8,897 nt of DNA, from assembly GCA_014379815.1 (NCBI GenBank), contig JACMLA010000352.1, positions 1 through 8,897 on the forward strand. Direction: 5' to 3'. Below, one piece after another: positions 1 to 6,155 of the stretch. Position 1 is the first letter of the stretch, and every line of letters starts with the position of its first letter. A program made the position numbers and the translations under genes. The notes beneath the pieces are model-generated. The model worked only from the letters and a program-made list of their open reading frames with translations, made no database searches and had not been told where the DNA came from. Origin of the DNA: Bryobacteraceae bacterium (lineage in GTDB: Bacteria > Acidobacteriota > Terriglobia > Bryobacterales > Bryobacteraceae).

Positions 1-1345
1 CTGTCGTTTGCATGTGCGACACCAGGCGGCTTCTCAAGTCTTCAAGGACGAGCCGGGAGCTTGCATCATTCGCAATATCCTGCTGTTCCCATGGATCGTC
101 CTTAAGGTTGTACAACTCGAACGGCGGATGATAGGACATTGCACGATTTGCAGGTACCACAGTGTCGGAACGTGGCCGCCAGGATTGGGAGGGATCCATA
201 AACGCTGGAGCCGCCGAGAAGTTCACGATTAGCTTATGTGTCTGCGACCGGACACTGCGCCGGGGATCGTAGTAGTCGTGGTAAGTCATCTCGCCGAAGA
301 TGGAATCCCGCTCTGTGTAGGGTCTGCCTTCCAGCAGCGGACGGAGGGAACGCCCTTGTACGTCCGAGGGCACAGGCACGCCGACAAGATCGAGAATCGT
401 AGGCAAGTAGTCGACGTTGGAAACCATCTGCCTATGGCGAACTCCCCCATGCCATCCCTCTCGCGCCGGGTAGCGGAGAATGAAAGCCGTTGAGAGACCA
501 GGCTCGTAGAGAGAGCACTTCGAGCGGGGCATAGCAATCCCATGGTCTGTTGTAAAGATCACCAGAGTGTTGCGTTCCAGACCTAATGATCGGAGTGACT
601 CGAGCACGCGCCCTACCTGGGCATCCATGTGGCGAATAGCGCCCTGAAGTTCTCCGAGCTCCGCCCGGGTACCTTCGGTGCTCCGCAGATAGGGCGGCAC
701 GGTGATCCCAAGTTTCGTATCAGGCTGAAGCCGGTCCCCAAGGAAGTCCTGATCAGCCGTGCGGTCCCGGCGCGCAAGGCGGTGCGGTTCAATACAACCA
801 GCCTGCAGGTAGAAAGGTTTGGACGGGTCCTTAGAAAAGTCAGCGAGCCTTGAAATTACGGCATCCGCCATCTGCTGTGCGGAAGTAGCAGCGGCATAGT
901 CGCCCAGTCCACACCTCTGCGGACCCGAGTGAGTTTCGTGCAATACGCCAACGCCGGCTGTCCCGTAGCCTGAGCTTCCAAGGATCTGGCCAAGGTGGCG
1001 CTCTGCCGGGTTCAGTTCCCAGGCAAAGTTGGCATGAGTCAGGCCCATGACTCCGTTGGAGTGGGGATAGCGCCCGGTGAAGATAGAGGCTCGCGAGGGA
1101 CTGCATTGCGGGGCACTGCAGAAGCTGCGCTCAAACAACACGCCCTCGGAAGCCAGCCGGTCGAGGTTAGGCGACTGCACGGAATCTACGTTGTAGCAAT
1201 GCAGGTGCTGTCCGAGATCATGACAATGCAACAGCAAGACATTAGGTCTGGTCTGCGAGGACTGGAACCCGCTCAGAAGAGGTGCGGAAAGAGTACCGGC
1301 GATGGTACGACGCGTCAATCTCGTATCTGGTCTGGTATCGGGCAT
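1..1345 (-). CDS. Sulfatase (arylsulfatase-like, formylglycine-dependent), Tat-exported, C-terminus cut by window edge
   Basis: Predicted to hydrolyse sulfate esters outside the cytoplasm; the substrate cannot be told from sequence. 448 codons are visible and the frame is still open at the edge. Residues 8-28 look like a short Tat signal (TRRTIAG followed by a hydrophobic stretch). The core begins at RPNVLLLH (33-40). The formylglycine motif CSPSR is at 81-85, so Cys81 would be converted by a formylglycine-generating enzyme. TGRYPHSNGV follows it. Further sulfatase landmarks are EPH (186-188), TTDHG (265-269, metal Asp/His), a Lys/Tyr-Glu-Pro-Gly segment (276-283) and a late ELYNLKDDPWE segment (410-420) typical of the sulfatase C-terminus. 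The usual paired Asp near the N-terminus reads His42-Asp43. ATG 1345 is preceded by GGGAG 10 nt upstream. It lies 18 nt after the PEGA gene, probably in the same operon. Family assignment is secure. Confidence 0.93.
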   Translation of the reverse strand, partial: MPDTRPDTRLTRRTIAGTLSAPLLSGFQSSQTRPNVLLLHCHDLGQHLHCYNVDSVQSPNLDRLASEGVLFERSFCSAPQCSPSRASIFTGRYPHSNGVMGLTHANFAWELNPAERHLGQILGSSGYGTAGVGVLHETHSGPQRCGLGDYAAATSAQQMADAVISRLADFSKDPSKPFYLQAGCIEPHRLARRDRTADQDFLGDRLQPDTKLGITVPPYLRSTEGTRAELGELQGAIRHMDAQVGRVLESLRSLGLERNTLVIFTTDHGIAMPRSKCSLYEPGLSTAFILRYPAREGWHGGVRHRQMVSNVDYLPTILDLVGVPVPSDVQGRSLRPLLEGRPYTERDSIFGEMTYHDYYDPRRSVRSQTHKLIVNFSAAPAFMDPSQSWRPRSDTVVPANRAMSYHPPFELYNLKDDPWEQQDIANDASSRLVLEDLRSRLVSHMQTT

Positions 1346-1355
1346 AGATCGAGTT

Positions 1356-1360
1356 CTCCC
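1356..1360 (-). promoter_or_regulatory. Ribosome binding site of the sulfatase gene
   Basis: GGGAG on the minus strand, 10 nt before ATG 1345, within the 18-nt gap after the upstream stop codon. It supports this start and independent initiation rather than readthrough from the upstream gene, which happens to be in the same frame. Confidence 0.55.
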
Positions 1361-1363
1361 GGT

Positions 1364-2608
1364 CTACCGCAGGCGATCCAGTCTAACCTCAATCAGGTTG
1401 CCCTTATCACCCGGCGCTTTTACCTGAATGCGTTTCGGATACTTCAGTGAGCCCACATCCCCGAAGTCGGAATAGATGGCAGACTCGCGGCGGTCTGTGC
1501 CGGTTCCAACGTCCCGGGTGATTGAGATCGGAAGATATTGGGAAGTTAAGGTAAGCGCGAAACGTTCGTCTGTGCCGTCGAGTTGTACCTCGAATTGCCC
1601 GTCTACCTCCGGAGTTTCTGCCTCCGCACTCGCCTGCAAGCGCGCGGACGAGATACCCGCACGAATGTCCCGCAGGATATTGGCGGGAAGATAGCGTCGG
1701 AAAAATCGAAGCTCCGCCTCAAACTTACGGGCTTCGTCCGGTTTCAGCTGTCTTCGCGGACGAGCGTCTTCGAGCCCTTTCAGCGTTTCTTTACCTTTTA
1801 CCTGGCAGGTCTCGCCTTCACAAACCAGCTGCATACCCCCGGCACTGGAGTCCAGAATCAGCGCCGTTTCCTTTGGTCCGGACCGGAAAGCAAAGCTGAG
1901 TTCCATGGGCGTTCCAGACCCTGAAGTTCTCCACGAACCTTTGGCCGTCACGTCCGGAGCGTCCTCAGGGAACATCTTAAGCATCTGTTTCAGGATCTCG
2001 CCACCGAATCTGGCCTTTGTCGCTTCGTCCGGTTTCAAGGTGACGACAACTGTTTCGCCAGACACAGTGAGGTTGACCGCACGCTGCTCCGAACCATAAC
2101 CAGTTCTGGTCACAAGAACCGTGTGTTTCCCAAGCGGCAGTTGTTTTTGAAATACTCCGCCTTTGCTCTGCGCGAATGGATCGTTATTTATCAGTACAGT
2201 GCACTCGGCCGGATTACAGCGAACCGTCAAAGAAGCCGTAACTGGCTTGGGAGGTGGTACAGGTTTGGGCGGAGCAGGCGGTGGGGGCCGCACCTCGCGA
2301 AGTGCGGTCAAAACATCGTCCGTCGCTCCGCTGGCTTTCAATCTGGCGAACAGATCCTCGTTCAGATCGAATGTGATGTTGCGGAGTCGGATGGCTTTGG
2401 GGATGACATCAAGCGCCACCATCCTTTTCCCACTCTTGTACTTTCCGGTGAGCATTTGCGTAAGCTGTCCCTCGTCCATCGGAGGTCCCTCCCATGGCGG
2501 TTTCAGGCGCTGCCCTGGCAGGTCAAAGCTTACGAGAAGAAATAGTAGTACGCAGAAACAGCGGGTCACAGCGAGCCTAACGAGGTGTCTCGCCAATTTG
2601 GGATTCAT
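1364..2608 (-). CDS. Exported PEGA-domain protein with possible LolA-like C-terminal domain
   Basis: 414 aa from ATG 2608; a GTG at 2623 would add five residues (MISEI). Neither start has a strong ribosome binding site. Residues 1-34 form a signal peptide or N-terminal anchor (basic, then CFCVLLFLLVSF). Residues 45-107 are a small helical segment ending KASGATDDVLTALRE, a pattern seen in other acidobacterial envelope proteins. A Pro-rich linker (107-123) leads to a PEGA domain at about 125-193 (LINNDPF, LPLGKHTVLVTRTGYG). The rest (200-414) looks like a beta-rich lipoprotein-sorting (LolA)-type fold, with YSDFGDVGSLKYPKRIQV near the end; this part is inferred from pattern only. Cysteine pairs at 131/136 and 263/268 fit disulfides in an exported protein. 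The start overlaps the kinase 3' end by 32 nt, so translation is probably coupled. It ends with TAG. Likely an envelope partner of the kinase; no enzymatic activity is evident. Confidence 0.85.
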   Translation of the reverse strand: MNPKLARHLVRLAVTRCFCVLLFLLVSFDLPGQRLKPPWEGPPMDEGQLTQMLTGKYKSGKRMVALDVIPKAIRLRNITFDLNEDLFARLKASGATDDVLTALREVRPPPPAPPKPVPPPKPVTASLTVRCNPAECTVLINNDPFAQSKGGVFQKQLPLGKHTVLVTRTGYGSEQRAVNLTVSGETVVVTLKPDEATKARFGGEILKQMLKMFPEDAPDVTAKGSWRTSGSGTPMELSFAFRSGPKETALILDSSAGGMQLVCEGETCQVKGKETLKGLEDARPRRQLKPDEARKFEAELRFFRRYLPANILRDIRAGISSARLQASAEAETPEVDGQFEVQLDGTDERFALTLTSQYLPISITRDVGTGTDRRESAIYSDFGDVGSLKYPKRIQVKAPGDKGNLIEVRLDRLR

Positions 2609-4676
2609 AATCTCGGATATCACTCAGCAGAGCTGTCGCCCCGGGATGGTTAGGAGTCAACCGCAATGCCTCATTGGCAAAAAATCGGGCTCGGCCTGCA
2701 TTGTACTTGTTCTCAAGTTGATACCGGCCACGCGAGACCAGCTGCTCCGCCGTCAGGGGAATTGCCGGCTTGGCAGCCTCGGCATCCGGTGCCTGGGCAG
2801 CTACTTCAGCGGGAGGCACTTCGGCAGGAATCTCCGGCGGCGGCTGCTTCTGCAGCAGAGAACTTTCCACGCTCGCGATCTCGGTTCGAATCTGCTCTTC
2901 CTGCGGTTTGCCCGCCACTCGGGATTGCAGATCCTGAAGCTTCGTTAAAAACACTCTCAGTTCATCGACCGAGGCGGAATCCGCCGGTCGCATCATGAGT
3001 GCGAGACTCGCTGCTGCCTCCGGGGAGGTCAGGGTCCAGTCAGCCCAAAAAGCGACGTCCACAACCGGAACGTACCCGGGCTTAGCAGGCTTTCCATCCG
3101 CACGGGCTTGCACTTGCAGCCACCGGTCGGAACGGCTCGCGGGTAACTTCAACAACGAGAGCGAGTCGCTCTGTCTTGCCTCCACAACCACCTTGCCATC
3201 TTCGGCGGGAACGTCCTTTATGTAGGATCGACGTGCCACTACCGAAACAGTTCCGATCGAAGGCTCCTCCGGAATACTCGCAAACCTGCCGCTAGCCACC
3301 CAGCCGATTGCAATCAGCAAAAAACAGGCCGCAATGCTGCCGACCATAACCTTCCGCTGATCTGAGTTCAGGCCCAAACCTTTAGAGATACCGGGTGCGG
3401 ATGGCGCCGAATTGTCCCCTTGTCCTTTGCCGGAGGCTTGCTTCAGCGAGGCGGCGTTTCCAGCATTAGCCTTTGCCGCACTCGCATTGGCAGCACTGGC
3501 AATATTGGACGCGCTGTCTCCCTGCTGCTTTTGAACTTCGGCTCTGGTAGGAACGACGTCGCTTATGCCCCGTCCCCACAAGCCGGTAAACGTCTGCTGA
3601 CAACTCTCGGCAGCCTGTACGAATCTGGCGTCGGTGACAGCAATTGCCTTCAGTTCTTCCAGTTTACTTTTGGCAGCAACCTGATCTTTACGTTCTGCGG
3701 CTTCTTCGAACTCGGGCAGGAGGCGAAGAACTTCCGAAAGCCTCCACTCCGCCGGATCCTCGCCACTCGGAGCAGGTGTCAGCAGAGTTGGGTCTCCATC
3801 GATCTGAACTTCCGGACGGATCTCCGAGCGACGGGAAGGCAGTTCCACGCGCGACATCGACGGCGAGGCGTTATTTCGAATACCGTCGAGCACTGCACGC
3901 AGATCGTTTGCGAGCTGCCCACAGGATCCATACCGGTCGTCAGGCTTCTTCGCAAGCGTTCGCGCCATGATCTGATCCAGCAGCACAGGCAACGACGTCT
4001 CGTGATCGAACAGCGAATCAGGGTCACTGTCGACGATACGTTTGTGAATCATCGCCGCCTGAAATGGGTGAGCGTACACCAGAAGCTCGAAGAAAACGAG
4101 ACCAGCGGAAAACAAATCGGAACGCGAGTCTGTTGGCTCTCCAAGAATTTGCTCAGGAGCCATGTAGTTCGGAGTGCCAAGGATATTGCCCTGGATGGTC
4201 AGACGCGAGCTTGGCAGCCGTGCAATTCCAAAATCGACGATTTTCACCCGACCGTCGTCCTGGTAAAAAAGATTGCTTGGCTTGATGTCCCGGTGGATCA
4301 CACCGTGCTTGTGCGCATGGTCAAGGGCTTCGCAAACCTGAATCATGCAATCGATCTTCTGAGCTACGGTCAACGCTTGCCGTCTCTCGATCAACTTGCG
4401 AAAATCACAGCCTCGCAGAAGCTCCATCGAAATGAATGCAATTTTGTCGACTTCGCCGAGATCGAAAACCGAAACGATGTTTGGGTGCTGGAGCCTGGCG
4501 CAAGCTCTGGCCTCACGGTAGAAGCGCTCCCGGACCTCAGGGTCGACGGTACCGCTGGTCCGGATCGTCTTTAGTGCCACTTCCCGATCCAGCATTGGAT
4601 CGAGTGCGCGGTAGACGGTTCCCATGGAACCCGCGCCAAGTTGTTCGACGATGGTGTAACGCCCAAGAACGGTCAT
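2577..4676 (-). CDS. Transmembrane Ser/Thr protein kinase (PknB/Hanks type)
   Basis: 699 aa. The cytoplasmic kinase domain (about 6-265) has every catalytic landmark: glycine loop GAGSMGTV (14-21), VALK Lys36, helix-C Glu55, HRDIKPSN (128-135), DFG (148-150), GTPNYMAPE (167-175), Asp187 and Arg248. It should be an active kinase; Thr160 and Thr168 are possible autophosphorylation sites. A helical stretch (308-372) and an Ala/Ser/Asn-rich linker (386-430) lead to one membrane helix at about 443-462. The outer part holds a segment at about 474-547 that resembles an SH3-like sensor fold (weak), a Pro/Glu/Ala-rich stretch (611-640) and a terminal TPR-like helical pair (642-690). The start gives five residues before GRYTIVEQLG, as in the neighbouring kinase. 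It has only a weak ribosome binding site. The stop is TAG. It is first in a probable operon with the PEGA protein and sulfatase, and divergent from a second kinase. The signal it senses is unknown. Confidence 0.96.
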   Translation of the reverse strand: MTVLGRYTIVEQLGAGSMGTVYRALDPMLDREVALKTIRTSGTVDPEVRERFYREARACARLQHPNIVSVFDLGEVDKIAFISMELLRGCDFRKLIERRQALTVAQKIDCMIQVCEALDHAHKHGVIHRDIKPSNLFYQDDGRVKIVDFGIARLPSSRLTIQGNILGTPNYMAPEQILGEPTDSRSDLFSAGLVFFELLVYAHPFQAAMIHKRIVDSDPDSLFDHETSLPVLLDQIMARTLAKKPDDRYGSCGQLANDLRAVLDGIRNNASPSMSRVELPSRRSEIRPEVQIDGDPTLLTPAPSGEDPAEWRLSEVLRLLPEFEEAAERKDQVAAKSKLEELKAIAVTDARFVQAAESCQQTFTGLWGRGISDVVPTRAEVQKQQGDSASNIASAANASAAKANAGNAASLKQASGKGQGDNSAPSAPGISKGLGLNSDQRKVMVGSIAACFLLIAIGWVASGRFASIPEEPSIGTVSVVARRSYIKDVPAEDGKVVVEARQSDSLSLLKLPASRSDRWLQVQARADGKPAKPGYVPVVDVAFWADWTLTSPEAAASLALMMRPADSASVDELRVFLTKLQDLQSRVAGKPQEEQIRTEIASVESSLLQKQPPPEIPAEVPPAEVAAQAPDAEAAKPAIPLTAEQLVSRGRYQLENKYNAGRARFFANEALRLTPNHPGATALLSDIRDYESQIGETPR

Positions 4677-4691
4677 CTCTACTTACAGCGT

Positions 4692-4710
4692 CCTTTTGTG
4701 CCACAGAAGG
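4692..4710. repeat. 19-bp imperfect palindrome, candidate operator
   Basis: Arms CCTTTTGTG and CACAGAAGG surround a single central C at 4701, with one mismatch per half-site (8 of 9 positions pair). It ends 16 bp before the left kinase start codon. The symmetry fits a dimeric repressor site or a leader hairpin. No specific regulator is recognised. Confidence 0.45.
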
Positions 4711-4717
4711 CCATCAC

Positions 4718-4740
4718 CGGGGTGACCGGAACACACCCCG
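4718..4740. repeat. Inverted repeat / possible leader stem-loop
   Basis: CGGGGTG (4718-4724) and CACCCCG (4734-4740) are perfect 7-bp complementary arms around a 9-nt loop. It lies just upstream of the 19-bp palindrome, inside the predicted 5' leader of the left kinase mRNA. No U-tract follows on either strand, so it does not look like an intrinsic terminator. Confidence 0.4.
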
Positions 4741-4855
4741 TCCTACAGTATTGCGCTAACGAGTCCTGCATCGTTACATTGCCCCGATATCCTGAGACAA
4801 GTTTCCCATCTGCCCGGCTTAAGAGTGGCTTAGGGTCCTGCTACCCCCGCGTAAC

Positions 4856-4874
4856 CTTAATATTTTCTTAATAT
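4856..4874. repeat. AT-rich direct repeat CTTAATAT, 11-bp phased
   Basis: CTTAATAT occurs at 4856-4863 and again at 4867-4874, an exact 11-bp offset (about one helical turn) in an AT-rich island between GC-rich genes. Spacing of this kind is typical of OmpR/PhoB-family response regulator sites. The second copy overlaps the candidate minus-strand -10 box. No such regulator is encoded in the window. Confidence 0.4.
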
Positions 4875-4898
4875 AAAGACGTTATCGGTGAGTGCCAG
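4870..4898 (-). promoter_or_regulatory. Candidate sigma70 promoter of the left kinase operon
   Basis: On the minus strand, CTGGCA (4893-4898, 4 of 6 to consensus -35) and TATATT (4870-4875, 5 of 6 to consensus -10) are separated by exactly 17 bp. Transcription would begin near 4863, giving a leader of about 185 nt that contains both inverted repeats at 4692-4740. By eye it is the best match in the intergenic region. Confidence 0.45.
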
Positions 4899-4915
4899 CC
4901 CCAGCACGTTATTAT
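4888..4915 (+). promoter_or_regulatory. Candidate promoter of the right kinase cluster
   Basis: TATTAT (4910-4915) matches the sigma70 -10 at 5 of 6 positions; the only -35 candidate is a poor GTGAGT (4888-4893) with 16-bp spacing. The start site would be near 4922, with a leader of about 64 nt. Its -35 overlaps that of the opposing promoter. Weak evidence. Confidence 0.3.
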
Positions 4916-4920
4916 ATCTG

Positions 4921-4934
4921 ACACTCAGTAGTGT
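4921..4934. repeat. Small inverted repeat at the predicted + strand transcription start
   Basis: ACACT (4921-4925) and AGTGT (4930-4934) pair perfectly around CAGT, six bases after the candidate -10 box. It could be an operator over the start site or a hairpin at the mRNA 5' end. Short arms like these also arise by chance. Confidence 0.25.
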
Positions 4935-4985
4935 TGCCGAATCTTAAAGCGTTACGGTCCGAAATCCGGAGCGGTACACAGCGGA

Positions 4986-6143
4986 ATGGACGAGGTTATG
5001 GAGCTAATTGGAAAGTACGAAATCTCTGGCAAAGTAGGATCCGGAGCTTTCGGTCATGTTTACCGTGCACGAGACCCTGGTGTAGGCCGCCAGGTAGCGA
5101 TCAAGATGCTCGACTATTCGGGCGATCAGCACGCTATCGAACGCTTCCGGGCCGAGGCGTCGACCACCGCGAAACTGGTTCACCGAAACATCGTCACGAT
5201 CTACGACTACGGAGACCACGAAGGTAACCCGTTCATCGTGATGGAGTTGCTGGAGGGCGAGACGCTGGCAACCACTATCTCCCGCCTGGAAGACGGCAGT
5301 CTGGAACTCTCGCTTCTAAGCAGGCTCGAGATATTAATTCAGGTTGCCGAAGGCCTCGAATACGCCCATCAGAGGTCTATCGTTCACCGCGACATTAAAC
5401 CGGCGAACCTGGTGTGTCTGCCCGACGGAGTCGTAAAGATACTCGACTTCGGGATCGCCCGTTTGCTTGGCGAAGCGACGTCGCGGATGACGAAGGTAGG
5501 TGAGACCGCGGGCACTGTTCTGTATATGGCTCCCGAGCAGTTCCGCGGACTGGACGCCGATGTCATGACCGATCTCTTCGCTTTTGGAACGATCTGTTAT
5601 GAGTTGCTGACGCTGGTACACCCGTTTGCGGCTTCCGACACCGCCGCGATAATATATCGCGTCACGACGGTCGATCCAGACCCGCTGACTGAGCAGATCC
5701 CGGACTGCCCTGTCAGGCTGGATGCGATTCTCCGCCGCGCCATCGACAAAAATCGAAAGGTGCGTTACCAGAGCGCAGGCGATATTGCGCTTGACCTGAA
5801 AGAAATCATCGTCGAGTTGAGTACGGGGGAAGCCGCGCGTCTGTTTGCCATGGCAAAAATTGCGGCCAGTGAAAACAGGCCGGACGACGCCCGGGTATTA
5901 GGTCGCCGAGCCCTGGAGCTCGATCCCGTGAACGCGGAAATCCGCAAATTTCGTGACGACATACGCGAGCAGCTCCAGAGCCTCGCGATGCAGGCCGAGA
6001 CTACCGAAGTACTGGGCCGGGCAGATGGATTCCTTTCCAGCCGGAAGTACAACGAAGCGATCGAAGTGCTGGAAAATGCCGCGCGGTCCGGCCACGACGA
6101 CACCCGCGTCACAGCTCTGCTGAGCGAGGCGCGAAGGCGGTAG
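4986..6143 (+). CDS. Ser/Thr protein kinase (Hanks type), ended early by in-frame TAG
   Basis: 385 aa to the TAG at 6141-6143. The kinase domain (about 11-275) is complete: glycine loop GSGAFGHV (18-25), VAIK Lys40, Glu57, HRDIKPAN (134-141), DFG (154-156), MAPEQ (181-185), Asp196 and Arg260; activation-loop threonines include Thr169, Thr174 and Thr177. After it come two TPR-like helical units (about 282-335 and 336-385). No membrane helix is visible, so it is probably cytoplasmic. ATG 4986 has GGAG 14 nt upstream, which is far. ATG 4998 gives MELIGKYEI, which lines up residue for residue with the left kinase start MTVLGRYTI, and may be the true start. The frame stays open for 489 more sense codons after the TAG, so this looks like the front half of an 875-residue kinase-TPR protein. 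The short product should still be catalytically competent, but without most of its repeat array. Confidence 0.93.
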   Translation: MDEVMELIGKYEISGKVGSGAFGHVYRARDPGVGRQVAIKMLDYSGDQHAIERFRAEASTTAKLVHRNIVTIYDYGDHEGNPFIVMELLEGETLATTISRLEDGSLELSLLSRLEILIQVAEGLEYAHQRSIVHRDIKPANLVCLPDGVVKILDFGIARLLGEATSRMTKVGETAGTVLYMAPEQFRGLDADVMTDLFAFGTICYELLTLVHPFAASDTAAIIYRVTTVDPDPLTEQIPDCPVRLDAILRRAIDKNRKVRYQSAGDIALDLKEIIVELSTGEAARLFAMAKIAASENRPDDARVLGRRALELDPVNAEIRKFRDDIREQLQSLAMQAETTEVLGRADGFLSSRKYNEAIEVLENAARSGHDDTRVTALLSEARRR

Positions 6144-6155
6144 AAGGCGCGAAGG
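6127..6155 (+). repeat. 11-bp perfect direct repeats bracketing the TAG
   Basis: AGGCGCGAAGG occurs at 6127-6137 and 6145-6155, an 18-nt (six-codon) offset, with CGGTAGA between the copies. The stop codon 6141-6143 lies in that 7-nt spacer. Recombination or slippage between the copies would remove 18 nt in frame, giving SEARREGAVL and joining the kinase to the repeat array. The protein-level pattern is EARRR-stop-KARREG. Confidence 0.85.
6141..6143 (+). other. In-frame amber codon inside the kinase-TPR frame
   Basis: TAG at codon 386 of the frame from 4986. The upstream and downstream reading frames are the same, and both sides encode matching TPR-like helical units. A CAG (Gln) or AAG/GAG codon here would fit the charged linker. 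The left kinase and left PEGA genes also end in TAG and overlap or adjoin the next gene, so TAG appears to be an ordinary stop in this genome. Confidence 0.9.

Noticed and set aside
2163..2948. Plus-strand open frame of 261 codons spanning the kinase/PEGA gene junction
   Set aside because: It is antisense to two well-supported genes and shows no domain or membrane pattern.
3420..4574. Long plus-strand open frame (384 codons) opposite the left kinase
   Set aside because: It is antisense to a kinase with all catalytic motifs, its translation has no recognisable domain, and GC-rich genes commonly give long antisense frames.
4892..4907. GTGC...GCAC inverted repeat in the intergenic region, with a sigma54-like TGGCAC on the minus strand
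   Set aside because: The arms are only 4 bp. The second sigma54 half-site (TTGCA-like) is missing at the required spacing.
6141..6143. Genome-wide reassignment of TAG to an amino acid
   Set aside because: The left kinase and left PEGA genes both end in TAG at natural ends, each followed closely by or overlapping the next gene. A selenocysteine or pyrrolysine role is also unsupported: the codon is not UGA, and no pyrrolysine gene is in the window.
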